Shown piece by piece: positions 21,093 to 32,835 of a stretch of 64,000 nt of DNA. This DNA comes from Helianthus annuus. Lineage: Eukaryota > Streptophyta > Magnoliopsida > Asterales > Asteraceae. The DNA lies in assembly GCF_002127325.2 (NCBI RefSeq), contig NC_035441.2, positions 53,498,464 to 53,562,463 of the forward strand. Direction: 5' to 3'. The notes beneath the pieces are model-generated. The model ran no database searches. It was not told where the DNA came from and was given only the letters and a program-made list of their open reading frames with translations. Made by a program: the position numbers and the translations under genes. Each line of letters starts with the position of its first letter. The first letter of the stretch is position 1.

Positions 21093-22680
21093 TCTAGTGT
21101 TGCTGCCTCGTGCAAGTTGCATGTGGGAGGAGCACTGGACTATGGTGTCTATAAGGTAGTTTACAGCCTGGAGAAAATTCTAGGCCATGTAGATGGCGTT
21201 CGCTTTTCGTAAATCAAGCTGGAGATCTGGTAGAGTCATGTGACGTCTCTTCCGTACCGGTGAGCAAGTTTCGTCTGATGCGAAATTCTCAGCCGTTTGG
21301 GTAGCGGGCTACCTTTTTCTGATGTTATCAGGTTGGTTGCCACCTGTTGGTGTGTCGAACCAACCTCTGAGATTGTCTCTTCGTCTTCGAACCAACCTCT
21401 GAGGTGGTGAATGAAGAAGAGATGAGGCTTCGAACCAACCTTTGAGATGGTGATCGAAGATATCTATGCTGTAAGTGCTTTGCTCAAGCTCTATGTTCAG
21501 CAATTGGACATGTAATGATGATCCCTTTTTGTGGGGTGTTCGTGTTTAGCAGTTTAGCTCTCAAGTAACCGCACGTCCTTTGCGGTTACCTCGTTGCGTC
21601 ATTGTTTGGCCATGTTTGGTCGAACAATTTGAATCTGTACGGTGGGCCAATAAACATGGTCATGGGCAAGGTTGTGCCCACCATTGTTTATTCTACGCGG
21701 CGCATAGGTGGGCAAACAAAGTCATAAGCAGACTTGTTACCACTGTTCGGTCGCTTGTTGTTCAACGAGATCTCTTTGATGATTGGGAATTTCGTCTGCA
21801 TTTGTTCTATAGCCATCTTCCTTCACGCTCTAATACCGGGGAGTTTTTCTTGAAGTAGCTTCATTCATCTGTGTGATGACTTAGTTGTGGCTCTTCCGTA
21901 GCAACCATTTGCGGAGCTATAGGTGTGTCCGCGCGACTCATGAGTGTTTGCGGTTTTGCAACCCAAGACTCGCTTGAAAAGAGTGTGTTGCTCGGATGTG
22001 GCTCTTGAAGGATCAGGAGTCAGGGTTGCTGATGTGCGGTCGCGTACATTCCCATCCTTTTTCCCTACGGAGAAGCTGTTTGCGCACCCTCTGTGGTTGT
22101 GAACCGGGCAGGAGGGATTTGAAGCTTGAAGAGAATGAAGGCAATGCGGTTTACCTGTTCCTGAGATGCGGTTCAGTCCAAAGAACAACGCTAGTTCTGA
22201 GCATCTGACACACCTGTACGGGCTCGCGTGTGTCATCTCCGCATATTCCACGTGTGCTCGTGGGTATGTGCGGATATATTCTATACCCCCTTATATAATG
22301 TAGATATATATATTTTTTGGCTATTTTCAGGGGTATGTAAAAAAACGACATGCGGTACGAGTTATGGTGCGGTATACCAGGGAAACCGTATGCCGCTTGT
22401 GTTTGGATAATGTTGTCGCTTTTTGTTGCATACGTGGCTGAGCGCACGTGTGAGTTGGTGGAAGTTGGTGAGATTTCCTGGCATGTGCTGAAATGAAAGG
22501 ACGTTTGCTCTGCCTGAGGTCATAAATGCATTGTAGCAGGAGTGTAAACGTCTCCTTTGTCAGGCGCGTGTGCGGCTACACGCGCGTGGTAACCGTCAGC
22601 GGAACCGTCGCTGAACACGTGGCACCGCATAATTCGTTCCTTTTGGACGTGATGATTCAGTTTCCCTTCCGCATTTATTG
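21093..22680. other. 3' non-coding region of Tat element, upstream of antisense ORF
   Basis: No gene recognised. Three copies of CGAACCAACCTCTGAG (third with one change) occur at about 21357, 21395 and 21430. The end of this stretch would be the promoter of the plus-strand antisense ORF. Confidence 0.5.
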
Positions 22681-22687
22681 CGATGAG

Positions 22688-22695
22688 TATATAAG
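22688..22695 (+). promoter_or_regulatory. TATA box for the antisense ORF of the Tat element
   Basis: TATATAAG, 160 bp upstream of the ATG at 22855, on the strand opposite to the retrotransposon transcript. It suggests the antisense gene has its own promoter. Confidence 0.5.
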
Positions 22696-22854
22696 GGGAA
22701 ACCGTTTGTGGTTTCCACTCACTTGTTCCAACATTTCAAAAATTTCCCGGTGAGAGAGAGAAAATTCCTTCGTCTTTTCCGATAAGTTTTCTGAAATTCC
22801 GGTGAGGTTGTTTGAGTTTTCGTACTCATTTCCTTTTCTTTCTTCTATATTTCA

Positions 22855-25800
22855 ATGGCTGAACCCTCAAATCCACACAATGTGGAGGGTGAAAACCCTG
22901 AACAACGGTCGCCGGCGGCGGCTGAGGAAGATGAAGATGATGGTGGTGCACCCGGCGGTGGTCTACCGGTACTGAAGTGGTCGAAGGGTGGTTTTGAGAC
23001 CCTGATGACCAGTGTCCAAATGCCCAAAGAGTTTGGGGCTATATACCCACAGGAGGGTGATACTGGCGCCGATGCTCCGGTGGGATTCATCACCCTGTGG
23101 GCTGAGTTTTTCTATGATGGCCTCCGACTGCCATTGACAGTTTTTGTTGCCGAAGTTCTGGAGTTCTATCAGATACATATCTCCCAGTTGAGTCCGTTTG
23201 GGATGTTTCGGATCAGAAATTTTGAGTACACCTTTCGTGCTCTTGGGTTGGAGATTACCGTCGAAAATTCCCGGCGGTTCTACCAGTTGACGGTGAACAC
23301 TGGGTTCTTCTCCTTCAATCAGCGGTATGGGAGTACCAAGCCGATGACCCCTCCGAAAGGTATCACGAAGTGGAAGACGAAGTTCTTCTATGTTAAGGCT
23401 GCCGCGGTCCATGCCAACATGACCTTGCGGAACGTGAACGAGGGCATTCATGCGGAGGGTACTGCTGTTCCTACCGCCAAGTCGGTTGATTGGTTTCCAA
23501 GGCTGAAACCCATTGAGCTTAAGAGGCTGGACAACAATGCTCTTTGGGTGCTGCGGATGATGTTGACCAGGCCTGATAGGAAGGCAAGGCCCGTTTTGCG
23601 GGAAACGAGTGGTGGTAAGCATTTTCACCCTTGTGCGGTTTCCTTGCGTTCTTATTTATTTATTTTACTGATTTTGCATGTGTCTTATCAGAGGACGCTC
23701 CGCTGTGGAGGATGTTTGAGTCAACCTTCGAGGGCAAGGTTGAGTTGGTTCCGTGCTCGGAACGTGAAGGTTTCAACTTGGAGATCGTTGGCAACTTCCA
23801 CTGCCGCAAGGCAAAGGTATATTCTAAGATCTCCTTTTTATGTAAAGTTCACCCTTGTGATTTGTTTGCTTGGTTGTTTAAACGCTGGTAATCTTGGGGC
23901 CCTGGGAAAGTTTGAAGTGAAGACTGTCCCTAAGAAGCATGCGGAGAAAAAGCATGTGGGGAAGGTCCCGCAGGGTCGCCGTAAGAAAACCCCTGAGGCT
24001 ACTGTCAAGTCTTCTTCAGTAGCGCATGCATCAGGCATCTCTCGTTCTTGTTACCGCAGGTATACCGATTACGTGGTAGTATCTGACACTCTTGAGGGTT
24101 TGGGTGTTCTAGGTGGTGGTGCGGCTGCAGGTGGGACCTCTGCGGGTTCGCAGCCTGCTGGTGAGAAGAAGAGAAAACCAGAGGAGAAAGCTGCTGGTGC
24201 TGGTGAGGTAAAGCGTCGGAAGATACAGACCAAAAGGTCAACTGGTGCGACGCAAAAGAAACCTGCGGTTACTTCTGGTAAGTGATTTATAACCTTGTTT
24301 AATGGTCAACTGTTGCAACTTGTTTAATGGTTATTGTTGCTTTGTTTGCAGAACCGCAAGATAAAGATTTTTCTATCTTTGATGCTCCTCCGTCTCCCCC
24401 GCGTGCCACGACCATGGATGCGGGGGTTACCAAGGAATTTACAGCTCCTTTTGTCAAGGTGGTGCCTGGTCCTTCCGTGCAGGCAGAGGAGACTGTGGAG
24501 AAGGCTGCGTCTCAGATTTTTGATACTGTTGATTCTTCTATTAACCTGATCACTTCAAATGATGCTGATGATTTGGACATAAGGTTTTTAGAAGGTGATA
24601 AGAGGAAAACTGATGCTGAGAAACACAAGTCTCCTGCCACCGAGAAAGTTTCCGGTTCTGCTTCTGGGGGTGCGGGTTATGAAGGGCCTCCTATTCAGCC
24701 TGGAGAGACTGAATTGGAGCACTACTACTGCACCTACACGGAGGACCGGGCTGTGAACTATCATCGCCCCCCGTGGAGTGTTATGCAGGGGGATGATATT
24801 GCGAATAATCCTTCCTTCTACAAGGAAATTTTGGGTGGCGTGGGCACCCCGTTCGAAGTTCACCGAGCCCGCGCTTTGCCGCGTGAGCTCCGGGTCAACC
24901 AACTCTCTTCCATGCTTGTGGGGAGTTCCATAATGACGAATGCCATTATGGAGGACTACTAGACATTGGGCCGCAGGGAGGAGGAAGCTGCGCGCTTGCG
25001 GGCCGAGGCGGAAAAGTTGGTGAAGGCTGCTCGCGAGGGTGTGGAACAGCTTGAAAAGGACAAGGCTGCTTTTGAGAAGCATAAGCGGACTGAGGAGTGG
25101 GCTGCAACTGCTGAGCTTAAACAGGTTCGTACTCTTGCCAAGTTGCTTTCTGATGAGCGTAAGAGTTGGAAAGAAACCTTTCTAATGAGCACAAGACATG
25201 GAAAGAATCTTGGGCCAAACAGAATGAAAACATGTTTCGTGTTCGTCAGGAGTTGGCCAATTTCAAGGCAGCGAATGCTGCTTTGGTTAAAGAGAAGGCC
25301 GCGGCTGAGGCGGCCGTTGGTAAGGCCAGGGAGGCGGAGGTTACTGCCCGCGCGACTGAAGCTGAAAGGCGGGCTAACGAGGCTGTGGAGGCTAGAGATA
25401 GCCTTACCTCTTCATTTAATCAGCTTGAGACTGACCGTGAGTAGATGCAGTGTCACGGTATTGCACATGTAAGTATCTGGTGCCTTTGCTTTTGTTTGGA
25501 TTTGCACGTGATAATCTTATTGCTTGTATGTTGCAGATTGTTAGGGCTATTCTGGATGCGCCTGAGACTGCAACTGGTATAGACCTGATCAAGCAGCATG
25601 TCCGGGATGCTGGCTTTAAAGCTGGTTACAACCGATGCATCAGTCATATGAACATCCTGGCTCAAGGCGAATACACCGATGAACGGTTTGGGTTCCATGG
25701 TGTGAATACTGAAGCGCTTCTTGATGCGGCTTTTGCATCATTCTATGACATGTCTATTTCTGCTCTTGAGAAGCTTGACGAATGCTTGGATGCGGAAGAC

Positions 25801-25905
25801 TATGTAGACCGTTTACGGATGTTGTATGCTGATGCTGATGAATCGGAGGGGGAAAAGGCTGCTGGTAACGGCAAAGATGGCGCGGGTACCAGCGGTACAA
25901 AGTAG
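22855..25905 (+). pseudogene. intron-containing antisense ORF of Tat element ('putative gypsy type transposon' family)
   Basis: Opposite in strand to gag-pol and placed between integrase and the 3' LTR. Exon 1 (22855-23614) has the conserved domain found in the aORF of Tat elements (VGFITLWAEFFYDGLRLPLT, then LSPFGMFRIRNFEYTFRALG). A GT-AG intron leads to exon 2 (23692-23816; EDAPLWRMFESTFEGKVEL). The start of the next exon is unclear; it ends at 24277 after a Lys/Arg-rich stretch. The next runs 24352-25468 and is largely coiled coil; it has a TAG at 24960-24962, a frameshift near 25170 and a TAG at 25442-25444. The last exon is 25537-25905. The product is unknown; in Pfam terms it resembles Transposase_28, a name that does not prove transposase activity. 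This copy is broken. Confidence 0.8.
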
Positions 25906-26510
25906 GACTAGGTTGGCCTGCGTGCCCTTTTTTTTGTTCCCTCATTGTAAATGTTAGAACTTTATGTAAATCCGTTGTACACCACGTAGGTGTATGAATT
26001 TTTTGAATATAAAATTTAACCGTTTTTGTTCAATTTGTACAAGCGTTTTTATTACTTGCATGTTTGAATTTGTTTGAGTTAATGTTATTGTGAATAACAC
26101 TAAGTCTGAATTTGCCCTTTGCATATCTAGGTGGTATGCAAGTATGAAGAACTCTACCGGCTGTGAAGCGCAGTTGAGTATAATACTTTTGTCGTATGAG
26201 TATGTCAATTCCTGTGTTTGTCCCGTTAGGATTTAGGAATTGTGAAGGTTTTGTAAAAACCATATGTGTATCCGGCCGGATAGACATTTAATGTTTTGCC
26301 TTTGCTGGCCTATTACAATATTTGTGTGTGGTCACCACTTTGTGTGGGTATCGCGAATGAAGATTTTGCCAATCTGTTTTTGCAGATACCGCAAAGTGGA
26401 ACACGCATTTGTAATAGTAGTAATAAACAATATTGAATTGAATTGCTCATTTATTTATTTGCAAATGGCCTGCGGCCCGATAGGTTACATGGAAAATGTA
26501 AAAACATGGC

Positions 26511-26990
26511 TTACATGTAACAGCGTCGAAGCTGTTGTGCATTCCATGTGCGTGCGATAGGTTCGCCTTCTAACGTTTGCAACTTATACGCGCCTTTGCC
26601 TAATACCTCTTGGATGAGGTAAGGTCCTTCCCACTTAGGGGCAAGTTTCCCTGGGCGTTCAGCGTTAGATGCTTCGTTATCGTGGAGGACGTAGTCTCCC
26701 GGGTTGAAAGTACAAACGCGCACGCGTGAATTGTAGTATTTTTCAAGCTTGATTTTGTACTTGGCCTCGTTGATGGCAGCCTTTTCACGCCTTTCTTCTA
26801 GGAGGTCCAAGTCAAGCCTGCGTGCTTCATTGTTGGCTATTTTGTTGATAGCCAACATTCGAGGTGAAGGAAGACCTACTTCCGCGGGGATTACCGCTTC
26901 TGAGCCATAGACCAGGCTGAAGGGTGTCTCCCCGTTGCTCGTTTTTGGGCTTGTTCTGTGAGCCCATAAGATGCTTGGGAGTTCATCAAC
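26511..26990 (-). pseudogene. pol: Tat integrase, C-terminal domain
   Basis: Read on the minus strand after the TAG at 26991-26993 in the same frame. It contains the end of the catalytic core region (GETPFSLVYGSEAVIPAEVG) and the C-terminal domain (CTFNPGDYVL, GKLAPKWEGPYLIQEV), ending at RRCYM with a stop at 26511-26513. No chromodomain follows, as expected for the non-chromovirus Tat group. Confidence 0.88.
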
Positions 26991-27548
26991 CTAGCCACGC
27001 CTGGCTATTCCTAACCTTGCTTTGATGCCTTCGACTAGACTTTTATTGATACTCTCAACTTGGCCATTTCCTTGCGGGTGTGCCACTGAGGAGAATATGT
27101 GTTCAATATGTAGTTCTTCTAGCCATTTTTGAAATTCGTCGGCAGCAAAGTTGGTGCCGTTATCGGTAACGATGCACATTGGTAGACCGAAACGGCAGAT
27201 GATGTGTTCCCAAATGAATTTCCTTGTTATCATAGCAATGGTTGAGGCGAGTGGTTTTGCCTCTACCCATTTTGTGAAGTAATCGACAGCTACTATGATA
27301 AATTTGACCGCACCTGGTGTGTCTGGGAAAGGTCCGACCACGTCAATTGCCCATTTCTGAAAGGGCCATGCGGTGGTGACCGGGATCAAGTTGTTCTTGG
27401 GGCGCAAAGTCTTTGGAGCATGTCGCTGACAATTAATACATTTGCGCAATTCTTTGACTGCATCCAGGTGCATGCCGTGCCAGTAACACCCAGCATTCAT
27501 AATTTTAGCCACTACCATGCGTGGTCCTGCGTGTATGCCACACATTCC
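26991..27548 (-). pseudogene. pol: Tat integrase, zinc finger end and catalytic core
   Basis: Minus strand. Begins with the zinc finger region (H...H, CINCQRHAPK). The core then carries all three catalytic residues: D in WAIDVVGPFP, D in CIVTDNGTNF and E in QVESINKSL. It is bounded by a stop at 27549-27551 upstream and by TAG 26991-26993 downstream, the latter at a site where the family has tryptophan. Confidence 0.9.
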
Positions 27549-28013
27549 CTAGTGTATCTCTCTGATGAGGTATGTGGCATCTTGGGGGTCGACGCAGCAT
27601 AGGAGTGGGCCCAGGTATGATTTACGGTACAAGATACCGTCTCCCATTTGATAATGGCACGCTTTGTATTGTAACTTTCGTGCCTCCGACTTGCTTTCGG
27701 GAGTCACACTTGATTGCAAGTATGCATTGATTGGTGTCATCCAGGATGTTGTACCGTACTGGATGACGTTGACTTGGCGCAGGGGTACCGAGGGATTTTG
27801 CAGAATCTCAATGCGTATCTCTTTTTCCAAGTGTTGGAAGCTGGTGGATGCGAGTTTTGACAGTGCATCCACGGGTTTGTTTTCACTTCTGTTGATATGG
27901 CGGATATTGAAGGAAGTGAATTTTGACTTCAGTTGCAAGGCCTGTTCGAGGTAGAGGATCATGATATCCCCTTTCGCGGCATAATCACCGCGTACTTGCC
28001 CTGCAACCAGCAA
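27549..28013 (-). pseudogene. pol: Tat second (archaeal-like) RNase H, C-terminal part, and linker
   Basis: Minus strand, shifted one frame relative to the upstream RNase H. Starts at LVAGQVRGDYAAK, which holds the third conserved region of the archaeal-like RNase H, and goes on to ENKPVDALSKLAS, which carries the last catalytic aspartate. It continues into the linker before integrase and stops at 27549-27551. Confidence 0.82.
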
Positions 28014-28735
28014 TGAGTCGACATGTGCAAGTGTTGCACGCCGAGCTTGACTGCCAGACGTAGCCCTGCCAATAGAGCCTCATATTCCGCCTCGTTATTT
28101 GTGCTTTTGAAGTCGAGGCGAATTGCATAGGTAAGCTCTTGGTCGTCGAGGCTGACGAGTCGCAGACCTGCGCCTGCACCGTCCTCGTTGGATGCACCAT
28201 CAGTATAAAGTGCCCATGTCTCTGAGGACGATGCTGGTGGTGCAGGGGTTTGTTCTTGTTCGCATTCTTGAATGCGATTCGCCGGTATTTCGGCAACGAA
28301 ATCAGCTAGGACCTGGCCCTTGATTGCGGGGTGCGACTTGTAGTTCAGCGTGAGTGCGCCCAGCTCAATTGCCCATTTCGCTAATCTCCCAGAGATGTCC
28401 GGTTTTGATAGGATCGGGCCGATCCTGTAGTTGGTTAACACTGTGATGACGTGGTTTGCAAAGTAATGTCGCAGCCGTCGTGATGCGTGTACCAGTGCCA
28501 ATACCAATTTCTCCATGATGGAGTACCTCGTTTCTGGGTCATTGAGCATTTTGCTGATATAGTAGATGGGTGTTTGAACTCCCTCTCGTTCCACTATAAG
28601 TACCGCACCTACCGCGTTGTCTGCGGCAGATAGGTATAAGATAAATGGCTCATCTTTGCGTGGCGCGGTCAGAGTTGGGAGTTGGATCAAACACTCTTTC
28701 ATCTCTCGGAAGGCGTCTTCGGCCTCTGCGGTCTA
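27959..28735 (-). pseudogene. pol: Tat Gypsy-type RNase H followed by archaeal-like RNase H
   Basis: Minus strand. The first domain (FILYLSAADNAVGAVLIVER to ILSKPDISGRLAKWAIEL) is the ordinary Gypsy RNase H; note SAAD where SASD is usual. About 40 residues later a second RNase H begins (ALYTDGASNEDGAGAGL, then NNEAEYEALLAGL), with the first D and the E of the active site. Two RNase H domains in tandem are a known mark of the Tat lineage. A frameshift near 28010 breaks the second domain. The upstream border is TAG 28733-28735. Confidence 0.88.
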
Positions 28736-29287
28736 TTGGAATTGTTCCTTTTTTAAACAGTTTCGCAGTGTTTTGATGAAAGGATAGAATTTAGCCGCAT
28801 GATTGGCTAAGAATCTGTTTAGCGCGGCTAGCCTGCCGGCTAGTCGTTGCATTTCTTTCATCATGGAGGGCGATGGCATGCGCTCTATCGCCTGAACTTT
28901 CTCCAGGTTTACTCTGAATCTATCTTTTGTTACGATGAATCCAAGGAACTTGCCTTCTTCCATTCCAAACAAGCATTTCCCTGGACTGAGCTTCATATTG
29001 ACGCTTCGCAGAGTTTGGAATGTTCTTTCGATATCTGTGAGCATGGTATCTTCCTCAATGCTCATGACGACCAGGTCGTCCATATAGATTTCGACACTTT
29101 TGCTGATTTGGCCGCGAAAAGTGTCGTTCATCAACTTTTGATAGGTTGCACCTGCATTGCGCAACCCGAACGACATTTTTGTGTAGCAGTAATTTCCTGT
29201 AGGTGTGCGGAATGCCGTTTTGTCTTCGTCCTCGATTGCCATTTGTACCTGGTGGTAGCCTTTGTAGCAATCGAGGAAACACTTCTA
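28736..29287 (-). pseudogene. pol: Tat reverse transcriptase, main part
   Basis: Minus strand. Carries the palm and thumb of RT: DKTAFRTPTGNYCYTKMSFG, then the catalytic EIYMDDLVV, then the FLGFIVT segment. It lies between two in-frame stops (29285-29287 and 28733-28735). Both are consistent with point mutations, because the frame and domain continue across them. Confidence 0.9.
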
Positions 29288-30220
29288 TCGAAATAGTGCG
29301 AGGTTATCGACTTTTTCATCGATCTCCGGAAGTGCGTAACAATCTTTGGGGCAGGGTTTGTTAAGATCTTTATAATCGACGCACATGCGCCAGCCCCCGG
29401 ATGGTTTCTCTACCATGACTGGGTTGGACAACCAAGTCTGGTATTTAACTTCCCGCAGGATACCTGTGAAGAGCAATTCTTTGACCTGCTCATGCATCGC
29501 CTGTTTTTTTGCCGATCCAAGGTGGCGTTGGCCTTGAATCACTGGCTTGATACCTTGCAAGGTATTCAAGAAGTGTTGCGCAATTTCGCGTGGCACCCCC
29601 GTCATGTCTGCGGGTGTCCACGCGAAAATATCCTGGTTCCTGAAGAGGAGCTGCTTCAGGTGCGCTCTGATGTTGGGGGACAAGGCGTGTCCCAACGTGA
29701 CCATTTGCTCTGGGTGTCTCGCATTGAGAACCCATTTTTCTGGTTGGTTGTTGGGGGTAGGCCTTGCTACTTTGGTCGTACGTAGCTCGTCCGATGCCAT
29801 GACTTCCCTGCGTGCATAGATTATCGCGACCCCTGTTTCGGTTGGGAAACCGACTGCATAATGGGGTACGAACGTAATCATGTTGAAGTCGCCTTGGGAT
29901 TCTTTCCCAAGGAGCACGTCATATTTGGAAGTGTGAGGTAAAACCATGAAGTTCACCTCTTCTGTTCGTGTGTGCCTTCCGCTAGTGAGGCGCACAGGAA
30001 AAGTAATTTGGCCCAGGGGAAAAACAGTTTCCCCTGCGAACCCGGCCAACGGGTAGTCCACCGCTTGCAACCGATCTTTGTCCTCCTGATCGAAATGGTT
30101 GAAGCACTGCTTGTATATGATATCAGAAGTACTGCCCGGGTCGATGAATAATCGCTCGGTGCAGTAATGAGCCAGGTGGCCTGTAATAACGACGGCGCGC
30201 CTGTCGCGTGGGCCGCCTCA
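29288..30220 (-). pseudogene. pol: Tat protease and start of reverse transcriptase
   Basis: Minus strand. After a TGA (30218-30220) the same frame runs through the protease, whose active site reads FIDPGSTSD (DPGS in place of the commoner DTGS), then SKYDVLLGKES. A linker leads to the RT fingers (VEKPSGGWRMCVDYKDLNKP). It ends at TAG 29285-29287. The ATG at 30070 lies inside the protease and is not a true start. Confidence 0.85.
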
Positions 30221-30638
30221 GACTTTTGGAAAGACGACTTGCTCGTCTTTCCAGTCATTGTCCGGTCTTCTCGCCGCCTTGCGCGGTCTTCCTTTGCCTC
30301 CGTTGATCATATGGGTTGAGGCCACATACATGGTCCTCTTCCCTGAGGAGGTGCCCTCGCCGTGGGGGGTGATGCGCTTGGTGGGTTTTTGCCCACCCGG
30401 CAACAGATGTTGCAGCTTCCCCTCCTTTAGGGCTCGCTCAATCTCCAGCCGGAGACTAATGCAGTTGTTTGTTGCGTGGCCCGAGTCTTTGTGATAGTCA
30501 CAATAGAGTGTGAGTTCCTGGTTTTTCTTGGACTTCATCGGCTGGGCCGGTCGCAGAAAATGCGCGTCCGTGAGGAGGACGTCGCTTGGCGACTGAGTAA
30601 TCTCGGTCCAGTTATGGTCCCGAGACTGTTTTTTCGAC
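30221..30638 (-). pseudogene. gag: Tat gag, C-terminal part
   Basis: Minus strand. Begins at SKKQSRDHNWTEITQSPSDV and includes a cysteine/histidine region (YCDYHKDSGHATNNC) and a basic tail. It is fused in frame to the gag of the nested chromovirus, so translation shows one 360-residue chimeric ORF (31300-30218). The junction is at about 30638/30639. The N-terminal part of the same gag is at 44207-45308. Confidence 0.85.
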
Positions 30639-31720
30639 TGAGCTGGGGCTTGACGAGGACCATAGCGACAATTCGCAGTGAAATGACCGTAAAGGTTGCA
30701 GTGAGCGCAGAAACGACAAGCTAGACCCACTGGATGGTGATACGAACATGTCGGGCAGAGTGGGTGAGGGCCTGTGTATGCACGCTTTGCTGGCGGTGCA
30801 TTGATCACTGGAGCTGAACGCTGATGCTGCTGCTGTTGAGTTGGTACAGCATGGAGTGGAGTGGCAGTGGTTGCGGCAGCACAGCTCTTGTTGCTGGAGC
30901 TGTTGTTGTTCTTCTTCTTCCTTCTCGAAGACTTGGAGGATTGAGCAGATGAGTCGGTGGGTGTTGCAGTGGCTTGATGCAGAGACTTGGTTGACTTATC
31001 CCAAAAACCAGCCTTTACTCGCTTATCATTGATCTCAGCGGCGAGTAGGTAGGTTTCTTCGATCGTTGCTGGCTTAGCTGCGTGAACAAAATCAGCTACA
31101 CAGTTGGGTAGGGCTCGGATATACTTCTTGATGGCTTGATCGGAGGTCTTGACTTGGTCAGGACAGATAATGCTAAGCTGCTTGAAGCGAGCAGTGAGAG
31201 CAGCGTTGTCTCCATCCTTCTGTTTGATTCCCCAGAACTCGTCCTCCAACTTTTGGCGCTCATGAGGGGGGCAGAATTCTTCGATCATGATCGCTTTCAA
31301 CTCCTTTCATGATAGCCCGTAAGCTGCATCATTTTCGCGCTTGTTTCGTTCGGCTGTCCACCAGTCTAGAGAATGGGACTGGAAGACGCCTGTAGCATTG
31401 AGAGTGCGGAGATGTTCAGGACATCCGCTCTGGCGCAGAGTGACTTCGACCGAGTCGAACCAGTGAAACATGGCTGTAGGACCGTCTACGCCAGTGAACT
31501 CTTTTGGTCCGCATGCTTTGAACTGCTTGAAGCTGAAAGCAGCCTTTCTTGAATCCTTAGAGATTTCAGTTCGGGATTCTTCAGACAATTTGCTAGCGTT
31601 TTCATACACCTCACTCACAGCTTTCGCCACGGTTTTGGAGATGATCGCAGCGAGACGTCGATCTCTCTTTTCTTGGCGAGTTAAATGGTGTCGGGATCCA
31701 GACGACGACATGGTCTGCAT
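30639..31720 (-). pseudogene. gag: gag N-terminal part, second (partial) chromovirus copy
   Basis: Minus strand, start ATG at 31718-31720 (MQTMSSSGSRHHLTRQEKRD). It has the retrotransposon gag domain (KACGPKEFTG, GVFQSHSLDWW, FCPPHERQKLEDEFWGIKQ) and a knuckle-like Cys/His stretch before it breaks off at about 30639. A TGA at 31307-31309 replaces a tryptophan codon that is intact in the other copy (39896 region). It is otherwise nearly identical to 40311-39230. Confidence 0.85.
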
Positions 31721-32819
31721 TTAGACATCGTCACGAGGCTCAACACAACGAAAACGTATCTCACCCCACACGTCTAGACTACTAAAGCTTAGAATCACGT
31801 CGATTCACATATTTCGCATCATACAGGCACATAATCACAGGACACAGAATCACAGAAGCAGAAAAGCACATAACACATAAGTACCTAGAGCGCAAAACAC
31901 AGAAACACGTAAATACCTAAGCACTTAATCACTGAAGCAGTCAGAAAACAGAAACCTATCCGTCAAAGTCCGCGTGTCGTTCGATAGTATGTTGAATAGC
32001 GTCGTATAGTATAGCATAGTATGACTTCGTCTAGATTTGCGGTATCTGGATATTGAATTGAGATGGAATAGCAATTGCGAGTCGTGTGTGTCGATCAAAA
32101 TGATAGCAGAATCGAATATCATCCCAAAATGAAGACATAGAAAACAAATATAAACACAAGACGAAGAAAGTACACATAACACATAAAATCAACAAGTCAT
32201 CAGAGTACGCGACTGCGGTTCTCAAAATCGAAACACATAGAAATCGAGAGGTAGATTGTCTGCGGCTACTAGACGTCGACTACCCAAGGCAACTCGACTA
32301 TTCACAGTGAACTTGTCATCACTTTCGACTGTAGAGGTCGTGTTTCTGCCTCGATTCTTGGGCATTCCACACGCGTTTTCTAGGTCATACTTGTGAGTTC
32401 AGGTCGTTGGAGTCCATCGAGGCCTTGGTGAGATAAATAAAATCCAGAACAAACTGCCAAGGTCAGGGTTTCACCCCTTGGCTTAGCAATTTCTTCCTTG
32501 TTTTTAATAAAATAAAGGAGATTATTCGTCAAAATATGGATTTCACTCCTGATTTGGCATAATTCTCCTCGTTTGTTGGCGAAAATATTTAGATGAAGGA
32601 GTAAAATCCCCATAAGTCAGGAAATTTAGTCGGGAGTTTGCGGTTTTCACACCTATTCCTGACTGAATCGCCTGACGTTAGTTAAAAATTCGAGTGCAGT
32701 GATAGTGAAGGATTACAGAATAAAGCACATAAACTGGGTCTGATGGTTCCTAACTATAGTCTAGGTCTCTAAGACAGCGACCCGGACTAGGTCGTGTCCG
32801 CCTAATTCCCTATAGTTAT
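31721..32819 (-). other. 5' leader of the partial chromovirus copy
   Basis: Untranslated leader between the primer binding site and gag, nearly identical to 40312-41425 apart from small indels (for example a 16-bp stretch near 40430 absent here). No gene. Confidence 0.75.
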
Positions 32820-32832
32820 GGCTCTGATACCA
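32820..32832 (-). other. primer binding site (tRNA-iMet), partial chromovirus copy
   Basis: GGCTCTGATACCA on the plus strand equals the 3' end of plant initiator tRNA-Met. It lies three bases from LTR A. Confidence 0.85.
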
Positions 32833-32835
32833 ATC

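Noticed and set aside
22963..23628. 221-codon minus-strand ORF opposite the antisense gene of the Tat element
   Set aside because: A shadow of exon 1 of the plus-strand gene, which has recognisable domain sequence and correct splice sites; the minus frame has none.
24588..25082. 164-codon minus-strand ORF
   Set aside because: Opposite to the coiled-coil exon of the plus-strand gene; low-complexity shadow.
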